Part shown: one piece after another, positions 20,247-28,686 of the stretch
Position numbering within the stretch: position 1 is the first letter of the stretch
Layout of the letters: each line of letters starts with the position of its first letter
Source: DASRSS01 sp035765515
Lineage (GTDB): Bacteria > Actinomycetota > Actinomycetes > Mycobacteriales > Jatrophihabitantaceae
DNA length: 57,289 nt
Reading direction: 5' to 3'
NCBI GenBank assembly: GCA_035765515.1
Contig: DASTXN010000017.1
Coordinates: 1-57,289 of the forward strand
Notes under the pieces: generated by a model
Database searches by the model: none
Told to the model about the DNA's origin: nothing
What the model saw: the letters and a program-made list of their open reading frames with translations, nothing else
Made by a program: the position numbers and the translations under genes

Positions 20247-20975
20247 CTACGGCTGATCGACGATCTTGCGGCTCGGCCGGTAGAACTCCGCGGGCGCCGG
20301 CTCGCCGCGAAGGGCGGCAACTTCGTCTCGGATCGCGCCCATGATCGTGTCCGTGATCTCGCGCAGCACGGCCGCCGTGGGCTCTGCGCCGCGGAAGCGC
20401 TCGAGATCGACCGGCTTGCCGACGGACGCGTACGACGTGGGCCGGCGGATGAAGCGCAGCGGGGTGAACTTGCGCTGCTGCGCGCCCCACTGCCCGATCG
20501 GGATCACCGGGGTGTCCGGGGACAGCAGCCACAGCCGGGCGATGCCGGTCTTGCCCTGCATCGGCCACTGCCCCGGCGCGCGGGTGATGGTGCCCTCGGG
20601 GTAGATCGCGATCGCCTCGCCCCGGGCCAGCGCGGTGACCGCGTCGCGGAGCGACTGGGCCGCGTCGGTCGTCCCGCGGTAAACCGGAATCTGCTTGCTG
20701 CCGCGGAAGATCTGACCGGTCCCCGGCTTGTGGAACAGCGACGCCTTGATCATGAACCGGGGGATCCGGCCGGCCTGCCAGCCGAGCCGCGCCATCAACA
20801 GCGTGTCGATGTGCGAGGTGTGGTTCATCGCCAGGATCACGCCGCCGCGCTCGGGCGGGGTGATGCCCTCCAGGTTGGTCCACCGGATGCGGTACAGCGC
20901 TTGGGTGAGCGGCACGATGATGGTGGCGCACAGCCGGATCCAGAAGCCTGCCTTGGGCTTGTGCAGTCGGCTCAC
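20247..20975 (-). CDS. 1-acyl-sn-glycerol-3-phosphate acyltransferase (PlsC family)
   Basis: This 242-residue membrane-associated acyltransferase probably makes phosphatidic acid from lysophosphatidic acid. The catalytic NHTSHID (H-x4-D) lies near residue 51 and the substrate motif YPEGT near 124; a hydrophobic helix sits at the N-terminus (about 12-28). It starts at GTG (SRLHKPKAGF) with GAGGAG upstream. No partner genes; the tRNA-Thr is divergent and about 100 bp away. Several paralogues are usual in actinobacteria, so the exact acyl acceptor is uncertain. The 213 bp between its stop and the ABC ATPase start hold no further gene that I can support. Confidence 0.92.
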   Translation of the reverse strand: MSRLHKPKAGFWIRLCATIIVPLTQALYRIRWTNLEGITPPERGGVILAMNHTSHIDTLLMARLGWQAGRIPRFMIKASLFHKPGTGQIFRGSKQIPVYRGTTDAAQSLRDAVTALARGEAIAIYPEGTITRAPGQWPMQGKTGIARLWLLSPDTPVIPIGQWGAQQRKFTPLRFIRRPTSYASVGKPVDLERFRGAEPTAAVLREITDTIMGAIRDEVAALRGEPAPAEFYRPSRKIVDQP

Positions 20976-21078
20976 GGAACTCTCCTCGCAACAGCTGCCC
21001 CGCGTGGTTACGGTCGCGTAGGTAGTGTGCCAGGGCAGCTGTCCGGAGTGGAGCTGCCGGTAGGCTGCTTGCCAGTTC

Positions 21079-21155
21079 GCCGCCTTAGCTCAGCTGGCCA
21101 GAGCAATCGCCTTGTAAGCGATAGGTCGTCGGTTCGAACCCGACAGGCGGCTCCA
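21079..21155 (+). tRNA. tRNA-Thr (anticodon TGT)
   Basis: The cloverleaf is complete. The acceptor stem GCCGCCT/AGGCGGC pairs 7 of 7, the D arm contains AGCTCAGCTGGCCAGAGC, the anticodon stem ATCGC/GCGAT closes the loop CTTGTAA with anticodon TGT, and the T arm is GTCGGTTCGAACCCGAC. The discriminator is T and the 3' CCA is encoded (21153-21155). It reads ACA threonine codons. A TAGGCT box at 21061-21066 may be its -10. Confidence 0.97.
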
Positions 21156-21183
21156 GCGGTGCGGGACGGGTTGCCGACCGTGC

Positions 21184-23463
21184 TCAGGCCTCGTCGAGCG
21201 CCTGGACGTCGACCCGGGTCAGGCGTGGCTCGGACCCGGTCAGCACGTGCACCGGCCCGGTGAGCTCGAGCGGGTGCCGCGTGCCGCGCTGTGACGTTCC
21301 CACCCACAGCTCCAGCGCCCCGGGCTCGACGACGCGCCGCCCGGACCGGTCGGTGCAGGCCACCCGCGCGGTCGGCACGATGAAATGCACGCGGGCCGCA
21401 CCGCCGGGTTCGAGATGGACGCGGCCGAACCCGACCAGCTGCGCTACGGGGCGGGTGACCGATGCGACCGGGTCGTGCGCGTACAGCTGCACCACGTCCG
21501 TCCCCGGCACCGTGCCGGTGTTGCGCACCGTGCAGGTGACGCCGATCGCTCCGTCCGTCGGCGCGTGCGCCTCGTCGAGCTCCAGGTTCCGCTCGAACGT
21601 GGTGTACGACAGCCCGTGCCCGAATGCGTGCGCGGGGCTGGTGTCCACGGTGCTCACCTGGCTCGGTGCGCCGAGCCGCGGGTGCAGGTAGGAGTAGGGC
21701 TGGGTGCCGGCCGATCGCGGCATGCTCACCGGAAGCCGTCCGGACGGGTTGACGCGCCCGGACAGCACGCCGGCCACCGCGGCAGCGCCCTCCTCGCCCG
21801 GGAAGAACGCCTGGACGACGGCGGCGGCGCGGCCGCTGGCCCAGTCCAACGCGTACGCGCGGCCGGTGAGCGCCACCAGCACCGTCGGCGTCCCGGTGTC
21901 GAGCACCGCCTCGGCCAGCTCGCGCTGCAGGCCGGGCAGCTGCAGGTCGGACGCGTCGCTGCCCTCGCCGACGGTGCCCCGGCCGAACAGACCGGCGCGG
22001 TCCCCGACGACGAGCACGCACACGTCGGCGTCGCGGGCCGCGTCCACGGCGGCCGGCAGTCCGGACCGCTCGTCGCCGCTCACTGTGCAGCCGGCTGCGT
22101 GGGTGATGGTGGGGACGGCGCCGGCGGCCGGTGCAGCGAACTCGGCGCGGAGCGCGTCGAGCACGCTGGCCACGTCGATGCCGAGGTCGGTGGCGTCCTC
22201 GCCGAGGACGTGGCTGGCGAACGAGTAGTTGCCCAGCAGGGCGCGCGGGTCGTCGGCCGTGGGGCCGACGACGGCGATGCGCGGCGGCGGTGCGGCGAGC
22301 GGCAGCGTCCCGTCGTTCTCCAGCAGGACCACCGACTCCTCAGCGAGCTCTCGGGCCAGCTGCCGGTGCTCGGGCGGATCGAGATCGGGAGCCGCGGCCG
22401 CATCCGGCTCGCCGTCCAGCAGGCCGAGCCGCTCCTTCTGCACGAGCACGCGGCGCAGCGCCCGGTCGACCAGCGCCATCGGGACGGCGCCGGAACGCAC
22501 CCGGTCGGCCAGCGGTTCGCCGAACGCGCGCCCGGTCGGCAGTTCGACGTCCACACCTGCGGCTAGTGCGAGTTCGGCCGCTTGCCCGAGGTCGGCGGCG
22601 ACGCCGTGCATGGCCTGAAGGAATGCAATGCCGAAGTAGTCCGACACGACGGTCCCGGTGAAGCCCCACTGCTCGCGCAGTACCTCGTCGAGCAGCCAGG
22701 CGTCCGACGCTGCCGGCACGCCGTCGACCTCCGCATACGAGTGCATGACCGATTCGGCGCCGGCGTCGCGTACCGCGATCTCGAACGGGACGAGGAACAC
22801 GTCGGTCAGCTCGCGCCGGCCGAGGTGTGCAGGTGCGTGGTTGCGGCCGGCCGCGGACGCGGAGTAGCCGGCGAAGTGTTTGAGCGTCGCGACGACGCCG
22901 CGTGACTGCAGCCCGCGGACGTAGCCGGCCCCGATTTCGCCTATCAGATAAGGGTCTTCGCCGATGCACTCCTCGACCCGTCCCCAGCGCATGTCGCGCA
23001 CCACGTCCAGCACCGGTGCCAGTCCCTGGTGCACGCCGAGTGCGCGCATGCTGGTGCCGATCGCGGCGGCGACGCGCTCGACCAGCGTCGGGTCCCACGA
23101 GGCGCCCCACGCCAGCGGCGTCGGGAAGGCGGTCGCGCGCCACGCCATCAGTCCGGTGAGGCACTCCTCGTGCACCAGCGCGCCGATGCCCGGACGGGTG
23201 TTCTCGCGCAACCAGGTTTGTGCGCGGCGCAACGTCGCCAGGCCCTCCGCGGGCTCGACCGCGCCGCCGCCGAAGACGCGGGTCAGCTGGCCGAGTCCGT
23301 GCTTGGCGAAGACCTCGAAGTCCGGGACCTCGCCGAGCGACTCGTCCTGCAGCGGGGCGACCTCGCCGTCGGTGCTGCTGACGCTGACCCACAGGCCCAC
23401 GAGCTGGGCGAGTTTCTCCTCCAGGGACAGCTGGGCGATCAGCCGCTCGACGCGGGCGCTCAC
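21184..23463 (-). CDS. Glycoside hydrolase family 3 beta-glycosidase
   Basis: This 759-residue GH3 enzyme probably cleaves beta-glucosides or beta-xylosides. The N-terminal barrel has the conserved LKHF (195-196) and the nucleophile Asp275 in GTVVSDYFG; the second alpha/beta domain (about 385-590) and a C-terminal fibronectin III-like domain (FGHGLSYTTFERNL onwards) follow. There is no signal peptide, so it acts in the cytoplasm on imported oligosaccharides. It starts at a GTG overlapping the second permease stop (GTGA), making it the last gene of the LacI-controlled uptake operon. The exact sugar cannot be read from sequence. Confidence 0.92.
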   Translation of the reverse strand: MSARVERLIAQLSLEEKLAQLVGLWVSVSSTDGEVAPLQDESLGEVPDFEVFAKHGLGQLTRVFGGGAVEPAEGLATLRRAQTWLRENTRPGIGALVHEECLTGLMAWRATAFPTPLAWGASWDPTLVERVAAAIGTSMRALGVHQGLAPVLDVVRDMRWGRVEECIGEDPYLIGEIGAGYVRGLQSRGVVATLKHFAGYSASAAGRNHAPAHLGRRELTDVFLVPFEIAVRDAGAESVMHSYAEVDGVPAASDAWLLDEVLREQWGFTGTVVSDYFGIAFLQAMHGVAADLGQAAELALAAGVDVELPTGRAFGEPLADRVRSGAVPMALVDRALRRVLVQKERLGLLDGEPDAAAAPDLDPPEHRQLARELAEESVVLLENDGTLPLAAPPPRIAVVGPTADDPRALLGNYSFASHVLGEDATDLGIDVASVLDALRAEFAAPAAGAVPTITHAAGCTVSGDERSGLPAAVDAARDADVCVLVVGDRAGLFGRGTVGEGSDASDLQLPGLQRELAEAVLDTGTPTVLVALTGRAYALDWASGRAAAVVQAFFPGEEGAAAVAGVLSGRVNPSGRLPVSMPRSAGTQPYSYLHPRLGAPSQVSTVDTSPAHAFGHGLSYTTFERNLELDEAHAPTDGAIGVTCTVRNTGTVPGTDVVQLYAHDPVASVTRPVAQLVGFGRVHLEPGGAARVHFIVPTARVACTDRSGRRVVEPGALELWVGTSQRGTRHPLELTGPVHVLTGSEPRLTRVDVQALDEA

Positions 23464-24359
23464 TTGCCGAACCCAGCGGTCAGGCCGTTGAGCAGGTGCC
23501 GCCGGCCCAGCAGGTAGAGCACCAGCACCGGCAGCAACGAGAGCGTCACCGCTGCAGTCGTCGCCGGGACGTCGGTGCCGTACTGCGTCTGGAAGTCCCA
23601 GAGCCCGAGCGTCAGCACCTTCGACGACGAACTCTGGGTGAGCACCAGTGGGAACAGGAAGCCGTTCCACGCGCCGAGGGCCGAGTAGATGCCGATCGTC
23701 ACCATGCCGGGACGGCTCAGCGGCAGCACCAGCTCGCGCAGCACCCGGGCCGGGCTGGCTCCGTCGATGCTCATCGCCTCGTACAGCTCACCGGGGATGT
23801 CGCGCATCGTGCTGGTGAGCACGATGATCGACAGCGGCAACGCGAAGGCGGCAGTCGGCAGGATGATCGCCAGCAACGTGTCGTATACGTGCAGCCGGGT
23901 CGCCATCAGGTAGAGCGGGACGATCACGGCCTGTGCCGGGATCGCCAGGCCGGCCAGCATCGTCGAGAAGCCGAAGCGGACCAACCTGCTGCGGCTGCGC
24001 ACGATTGCATACGCCGCGGGCACGGTCAGCACCTCGACGATCGCCACGCTCGCGACGGTCACGATCGCGGTGTTGGCCATGTAGTGCAGGAAGTCCGAGT
24101 CCAGCACGAGCCGGTAGTTCTCCAGGCCGGGGTCGCGCGGCAGCGACATCGGGCCGTCGGTCAGGTAGCTGCCCTCGTCGCGCAGGCTGGTCGACAGCAG
24201 CAGGTACAGCGGGAAACCGACGAACACCAGCCACAGCAACGCGCCGAAGCCGCCGAGGAAGTTCGGCATCCGCCACGAGCGGCGAGTGCGCCGCGGCCTC
24301 GCGATTCGCGTCGCCTCGGTGGCGGTGACGGACGGACGCCCGGTCATCGTCGTGGTCAC
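23460..24359 (-). CDS. Carbohydrate ABC transporter permease 2 (MalG/CUT1 type)
   Basis: This 299-residue permease has a basic N-terminal tail and six membrane segments. The EAA loop YEAMSIDGASPARVLRELVLPLSRPG, given here by its ends and key residues (E-A-A-like motif near 205-230), contacts the ATPase. It overlaps the upstream permease by GTGA at its GTG start, preceded by GGAGGGG, and overlaps the GH3 gene by GTGA at its end. The order binding protein-permease-permease-hydrolase is classic CUT1. No ATPase gene is present in the operon. Confidence 0.93.
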   Translation of the reverse strand: MTTTMTGRPSVTATEATRIARPRRTRRSWRMPNFLGGFGALLWLVFVGFPLYLLLSTSLRDEGSYLTDGPMSLPRDPGLENYRLVLDSDFLHYMANTAIVTVASVAIVEVLTVPAAYAIVRSRSRLVRFGFSTMLAGLAIPAQAVIVPLYLMATRLHVYDTLLAIILPTAAFALPLSIIVLTSTMRDIPGELYEAMSIDGASPARVLRELVLPLSRPGMVTIGIYSALGAWNGFLFPLVLTQSSSSKVLTLGLWDFQTQYGTDVPATTAAVTLSLLPVLVLYLLGRRHLLNGLTAGFGK

Positions 24360-25246
24360 AGCCCCTCCCGTTGGCTGGTCATCTTGGAGTAGCCGGTCAC
24401 GCGGGTGATCAGCAGTGACACGACGGTGCCGATGACGAGCAGGACGACGGCGAGAGCGCTGGCGTAACCCATGTTGAAGCTGCTGAACCCTTCCAGGTAC
24501 ATGTGCAGCGGCAGGATCCGCGACGAGGTGCCGGGGCCGCCGTTGGTGAGGATGAGGATGACGTCGAAGTAGGTGAGCGAGCCGACGATCATCAGCACCG
24601 ACGAGGTGATGATCGTGTTGCGCAGCTGCGGGACGGTGATCGAGAAGAACTCGCGTACCCGTCCTGCGCCGTCGATGCGCGCGGCCTCGAAGAGGCTCTC
24701 CGGGATCTGCCGGGTGGCGGCTTGGTAGAGCAGTACGTGGAACGGCACGAACTGCCAGCTGATCACGACGATGAGCGTGTAGAGCACCAGCGAGGGGCGT
24801 CCGATGAAGTTGCCGTCGTCGACGCCGAGCCAGGGCCCGACGACGTGTGCGAGACCGAAGTTGGGGTCCAGCAGGGTGCCCCACAGCAGGGCGATCGCGG
24901 AGCTGGACATGAGCAGCGGCACGAAGAAGATCGCGGACAGTACGGCCCGGGTCCGGGTGCGCCCGGCCACCCAGACGCCGATCGGCAGGGCGACGAGCGT
25001 CTGCCCGATCCACGAGACGACGGTCAGGATCGCCGACAGCCGCAGCGACTCGCGGAACGTGTGGTCGTGGAGCAGCCGCGTCCAGTTGTCCATCCCGGTG
25101 AAGTGCGGGCTGCCGAGTCCGCTCCACGAGGTGAAGGCGAGCAGCACGACGAGCACCATGGGGACCACGGCGAACAGCGTGAAGAACAGCAGGGCGGGGA
25201 CGGCCCAGATCGCTCCGGGCCGTCCCGCCTCGCGGGTAGAACTCAC
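24356..25246 (-). CDS. Carbohydrate ABC transporter permease 1 (MalF/CUT1 type)
   Basis: This 296-residue protein has six predicted membrane segments, starting with AIWAVPALLFFTLFAVVPMV, and the EAA-loop segment FEAARIDGAGRVREFFSITV near residue 190. It starts at a GTG overlapping the binding-protein stop by 4 bp and is followed by the second permease with the same overlap. The two permeases would pair as a heterodimer in the membrane to import the sugar captured by the lipoprotein. Function follows the CUT1 family; substrate open. Confidence 0.93.
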   Translation of the reverse strand: MSSTREAGRPGAIWAVPALLFFTLFAVVPMVLVVLLAFTSWSGLGSPHFTGMDNWTRLLHDHTFRESLRLSAILTVVSWIGQTLVALPIGVWVAGRTRTRAVLSAIFFVPLLMSSSAIALLWGTLLDPNFGLAHVVGPWLGVDDGNFIGRPSLVLYTLIVVISWQFVPFHVLLYQAATRQIPESLFEAARIDGAGRVREFFSITVPQLRNTIITSSVLMIVGSLTYFDVILILTNGGPGTSSRILPLHMYLEGFSSFNMGYASALAVVLLVIGTVVSLLITRVTGYSKMTSQREGL

Positions 25247-26562
25247 TTCGCGGCGTCCATCGCCTTACCGAAGTCCTGCGGGCTCATCTTGTTGAGGAAC
25301 ACCTTCTGCAGGTCGGTGAGCATGGTCTGCGCGACGGACGGGGACAGCGCCTGGTCCCACGACTGCGCGAACGACGGGGCGTTCTTGACCAGCCCGTAGA
25401 CGAACTGGGTGTAGTCGGGGTAGTTGCCGGTGTTCAGTTGCGACTCGACACCGGCGATGGCTGGCACCTGCCCGATCTTGATCAGCTGGGCGACGTAGTC
25501 GTCCGAACTCACCGTCTTCAGGAACGCCTCGGCGGTCTTGACGTTCTTGGACGACTTGGTGATCGAGTAGAAGTTGCTCGGGTTGCCGACGATGTCCTTC
25601 GGGTCGCCCGCGCCGTTGGAGACCGCGGGGAACGGGGCCCACTCCAGGTTGCCCGTCTTCATGAACTTGGGGAACGTGCCGACCAGGCCGGACAGTTCCC
25701 AGGACCCCATCAGCTGCATGCCGGACTTGCCGGTCGTGAACAGCGCCTCGGTGCCGTGGTTGTCGTAGTTGATCGCGGAGAAGTTGCTGCCGAACGCGCC
25801 GCGCTTGACCAGGTCCTGAATCATCGTCAGCGCCTGGACGACGGCCGGATCGCTCCACGCACCGGGCTTGCCGGCGACTATGTCGGCGAACTTCTGCGGG
25901 CCGCCGACCCGGTCGAGCAGATACTCCAGCCACATCAGCTCGGTCCAGCTCTGCGTGCCGGCGAGGGCGATCGGGTTGGAGATCCCGGCCGCCTTCATCT
26001 TGTCCACGTCGGTGAGCAGGTCGTCCCAGGTGGCCGGCATGGCGGTGATGTTCGCCTTGGTCATGACGGCCTTGTTGACGAACAGGAAGACCGGCTGCAC
26101 GCCCTCCATCGGCACGCCGTAGTACTTGCCGTCGATCTTGGCCGTGTTCAGCACGCTCGGCAGGAACTTGGCCTTCCAGGTGGGATCGCCGTTCAGCAGG
26201 CTGGTGAGGTCGACGACGTCGCCGGCGTGCACGTACTGCGCGAGGTTGCCGCCGCCCCAGTTGAAGAAGACGTCCGGAGCCTGTGGCGAACCGAGCGCGG
26301 TCTGCAGCTTCTGCTTGTACGGGTCGTTGACGAAGGTCTGCAGGCTCGCCGACGCGTGGTTGGCGTTGTTGAACTTGCTCATCTCGGCCTTGACGACCGG
26401 GTTGAGGGTGTCGTCCTGAACCGCCCAGACGACCACCTTGCCGCTACTCCCACTGCCCCCACCGGCGCCGCTCGCGCCCTCGGTCGAACTGCACGCCGCG
26501 AGCGATACGCCAGTGATGCACGCCGCCGCCGCGGCTGTCAGCCGCCGCCATTTCGATCGCAT
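25243..26562 (-). CDS. Extracellular sugar-binding lipoprotein (SBP family 1)
   Basis: This 439-residue solute-binding protein begins with a signal peptide and the lipobox SLAAC (Cys at about residue 24), so it is anchored outside the membrane. A Ser/Gly-rich linker is followed by the two-lobed binding domain (VVVWAVQDDTLNPVVKAEM, PDVFFNWGGGNLAQYV, GVPMEGVQPVFLFVNKAVM). It is the first gene of the minus-strand uptake operon. A TTGACC/TACGGT promoter lies upstream, and a LacI-type palindrome sits between the promoter and the gene. Trp/Tyr-rich segments suggest stacking with sugar rings. Confidence 0.94.
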   Translation of the reverse strand: MRSKWRRLTAAAAACITGVSLAACSSTEGASGAGGGSGSSGKVVVWAVQDDTLNPVVKAEMSKFNNANHASASLQTFVNDPYKQKLQTALGSPQAPDVFFNWGGGNLAQYVHAGDVVDLTSLLNGDPTWKAKFLPSVLNTAKIDGKYYGVPMEGVQPVFLFVNKAVMTKANITAMPATWDDLLTDVDKMKAAGISNPIALAGTQSWTELMWLEYLLDRVGGPQKFADIVAGKPGAWSDPAVVQALTMIQDLVKRGAFGSNFSAINYDNHGTEALFTTGKSGMQLMGSWELSGLVGTFPKFMKTGNLEWAPFPAVSNGAGDPKDIVGNPSNFYSITKSSKNVKTAEAFLKTVSSDDYVAQLIKIGQVPAIAGVESQLNTGNYPDYTQFVYGLVKNAPSFAQSWDQALSPSVAQTMLTDLQKVFLNKMSPQDFGKAMDAAK

Positions 26563-26607
26563 GATCCCGGTCTATCCTCTCTGTCCGGTGGCGCCAGGCC
26601 GACGCCC

Positions 26608-26622
26608 TCCGAAAGTTTCGGA
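26608..26622. promoter_or_regulatory. LacI-family operator palindrome
   Basis: TCCGAAAGTTTCGGA is a perfect 15-bp palindrome centred on G26615. It starts 19 bases downstream of the -10 box (26641-26646), so it covers roughly +10 to +26 of the sugar operon transcript. It is the natural site for the divergent LacI-family repressor. A degenerate half-site (AAACATTTCGG) follows directly. Confidence 0.7.
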
Positions 26623-26640
26623 AACATTTCGGTTGTCGGA

Positions 26641-26669
26641 ACCGTAGGGCGTGTGTCGCGCTCGGTCAA
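26641..26669 (-). promoter_or_regulatory. Sigma-70-type promoter of sugar uptake operon
   Basis: On the minus strand -35 TTGACC (26664-26669) and -10 TACGGT (26641-26646) are separated by exactly 17 bp. The predicted transcript starts near 26634, about 70 nt before the binding-protein ATG. Confidence 0.75.
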
Positions 26670-26818
26670 GCATTCCGGCGGTCCTCGTTACCCAGACGCA
26701 ACCACGGGCCAAACGCCGCAGCCGCACCAGGGACATCCGGTAGCCTTGCCGCGGCGAAACTATCGTCAACCCTTTCGCGTGGCCGTACCGGTCGACGTCG
26801 TCAAGAAAGGCAAGGCCG

Positions 26819-27859
26819 ATGCCGGCTGCGGGACGGGTGCGGATCGCAGACATCGCGCGTGCCGCGGGCGTCTCGGTCCCGACGGTCTCCAAGGTGCTGA
26901 ACGGGCGGGCCGAGGTCGCCGCCGAGACCCGGGACCGGGTGCAGGCCCTGCTCGACGAGCACAACTACCAGCGCCGCGGCGCCGGCATCGCGCGGGCCGG
27001 ACTGATCGACTTCGTGGTCAACGAGCTGGACAGTCCCTGGGCCGTCGAGTTGATCCGGGGCGCCGAGGAGGCCGCGCACAGTGCCGGCGTCGGGCTCGTC
27101 GTCTCGGCGATCCACGGTCGCCGCTCGGACGCGCGCAAGTGGCTGGACGGCCTGGTCGCCCGGCGCTCCGACGGCGTCGTCCTGGTGGTCTCGGAGCTGC
27201 CGCGCGCGGATCAGCAGCGGCTGGCCGAGCTGGACGTCCCGCTCGTGCTGGTGGACCCGTTCGGCAGCGCCGACCCCACGATCCCCGCCATCGGCGCGAC
27301 GAACTGGGCCGGTGGCCTGGCCGCGACGGAACACCTGACCGGGCTCGGTCACCGGCGCATCGGCGTGATCACCGGACCGCGGCGGCTGCTGTGCAGCCAG
27401 GCCCGGTTGGACGGTTATCGCGCCGCGCTGGAACGCGTCGGCGTCCCGGCCGATCCGGCGCTGATCAAGTACGGCGACTTCCACCACCCGAGCGGCCGTG
27501 CGGCGGCGCTGGAGTTGCTCGAGCTCGAGGACCCGCCGACGGCGATCTTCGCCGGCAGCGACCAACAGGCCTTCGGCGTGTACGAGGCACTGCGCGCCCG
27601 CGGCCTGCGCGTGCCACACGACATCAGCGTGGTGGGCTTCGACGACCTCAGCATCTGTGACTGGGTCTCGCCGCCGCTGACCACCATTCGCCAGCCGTTG
27701 GAGGAGATGGCTGCCATGGCGACCCGCATGTTGCTCGAGAGCAGCGGCTACGACCATGCGCAGGCGCGGCACGTCGAGCTGGCCACCTCGCTGGTCGTGC
27801 GGGAGAGCACGGCGGCCCCCGTGGACCGCGCCGAACGGGCTGGTGGCGACCAGTCGTAG
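26819..27859 (+). CDS. LacI-family transcriptional regulator
   Basis: This 346-residue repressor has the LacI helix-turn-helix and hinge at the N-terminus (VRIADIARAAGVSVPTVSKV, hinge helix near 50) and a periplasmic-binding-protein-like sugar sensor domain (about 60-330) with VVGFDDLSICDWVSPPLTTI near the end. It is divergent from the sugar operon across 256 bp and very likely binds the palindrome at 26608-26622, released by the imported sugar or its derivative. AAAGGCAAGG precedes the ATG. The ligand is not known. Confidence 0.94.
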   Translation: MPAAGRVRIADIARAAGVSVPTVSKVLNGRAEVAAETRDRVQALLDEHNYQRRGAGIARAGLIDFVVNELDSPWAVELIRGAEEAAHSAGVGLVVSAIHGRRSDARKWLDGLVARRSDGVVLVVSELPRADQQRLAELDVPLVLVDPFGSADPTIPAIGATNWAGGLAATEHLTGLGHRRIGVITGPRRLLCSQARLDGYRAALERVGVPADPALIKYGDFHHPSGRAAALELLELEDPPTAIFAGSDQQAFGVYEALRARGLRVPHDISVVGFDDLSICDWVSPPLTTIRQPLEEMAAMATRMLLESSGYDHAQARHVELATSLVVRESTAAPVDRAERAGGDQS

Positions 27860-27880
27860 CGAACCCGGCAGGGGGGATCG

Positions 27881-27904
27881 AATCGGTTAAAAATCGGTTA
27901 GGCT
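27881..27904 (+). promoter_or_regulatory. Promoter region with 11-bp-spaced direct repeats before the PAS gene
   Basis: AATCGGTTA occurs at 27881-27889 and again at 27892-27900, one helical turn apart. The second copy runs into a TAGGCT -10 box (27899-27904) that lies 6 nt before the GTG start of the PAS gene. The repeat could be a site for a regulator that binds one face of the helix; this is inference. Confidence 0.4.
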
Positions 27905-27910
27905 GCAGCG

Positions 27911-28675
27911 GTGATGCCGTCGAACATCGCGGCCCTGACCATCGCAGTGGAACACGCGCCGGTGGGTGTGGGCGTCTGTGATCAGGACGGGAACTTCGTC
28001 GTCGTCAACGATTACCTCGCCCGGCTTCTTCGCTACGACCGGAGCGCCCTGCTGGGCAAGTCGTTCATGACGGTGATCCACCCCGACGAACAGGCCGAGG
28101 TCGCGGTACAGGTCGGCAATGCGATGCGGACCGCGGCCGGGGGAGACGACCAGGCCAGTGACGAGAACGAGGTGCGCTGCGTCGACGGTGAGGGCCACAC
28201 GGTCTGGGTGCACCTGACCTGGACGACCACGGCCCCCGACGAAGACGGCCGGCAGTACACCGTCGTCCACGCAGTCGATTACTCGCGCCGCCGCGTCATC
28301 GAGGACGAGCTCATCGAGGTCCGCCAGCTGTTGCACGTGGCGTTGGAAAAGAGCGCGTTCGCGATCGCGATCAGCGACATGAGCAAGCGCATCACCTTTG
28401 CCAATCAGCAGTTCTGCGATCTGCTCGGCTACACGCTCAGCGAGCTGACTCGGCTGACGTTCTCCGATATCACGCACCCTGACGATCGCGACAAGAGCGT
28501 GGACGCCTTCGAGCAGATGCTGCTCGGCAAGCTGGACCGGCACCAGACGATGAAGCGATACGTGCGCAAGGACGGCCGCCAGATCTACTGCCGCCGGATT
28601 GCCATTGCGGCGCGCGGCCGCGACGGCATCCCGCGCAGCAACATCATCTTCGTGGAGTCGATGGGGCTGGTCTGA
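27911..28675 (+). CDS. Tandem PAS-domain protein without output domain
   Basis: This 254-residue cytoplasmic protein consists of two PAS domains, about 5-125 (VEHAPVGVGVCDQDGNFVVV, HPDEQAEVAVQ) and 135-250 (LEKSAFAIAISDMSKRITFA, ITHPDDRDKSVDAF). No kinase, GGDEF, HTH or other effector domain follows. It may sense a small molecule or redox state and act by protein contact. The GTG start (next codon ATG) has TAGGCT 6 nt upstream and fits a leaderless message. It follows the LacI gene by 51 bp and is convergent with the lipoprotein gene. Partner unknown. Confidence 0.85.
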   Translation: MMPSNIAALTIAVEHAPVGVGVCDQDGNFVVVNDYLARLLRYDRSALLGKSFMTVIHPDEQAEVAVQVGNAMRTAAGGDDQASDENEVRCVDGEGHTVWVHLTWTTTAPDEDGRQYTVVHAVDYSRRRVIEDELIEVRQLLHVALEKSAFAIAISDMSKRITFANQQFCDLLGYTLSELTRLTFSDITHPDDRDKSVDAFEQMLLGKLDRHQTMKRYVRKDGRQIYCRRIAIAARGRDGIPRSNIIFVESMGLV

Positions 28676-28686
28676 GCCTGGCGCGT

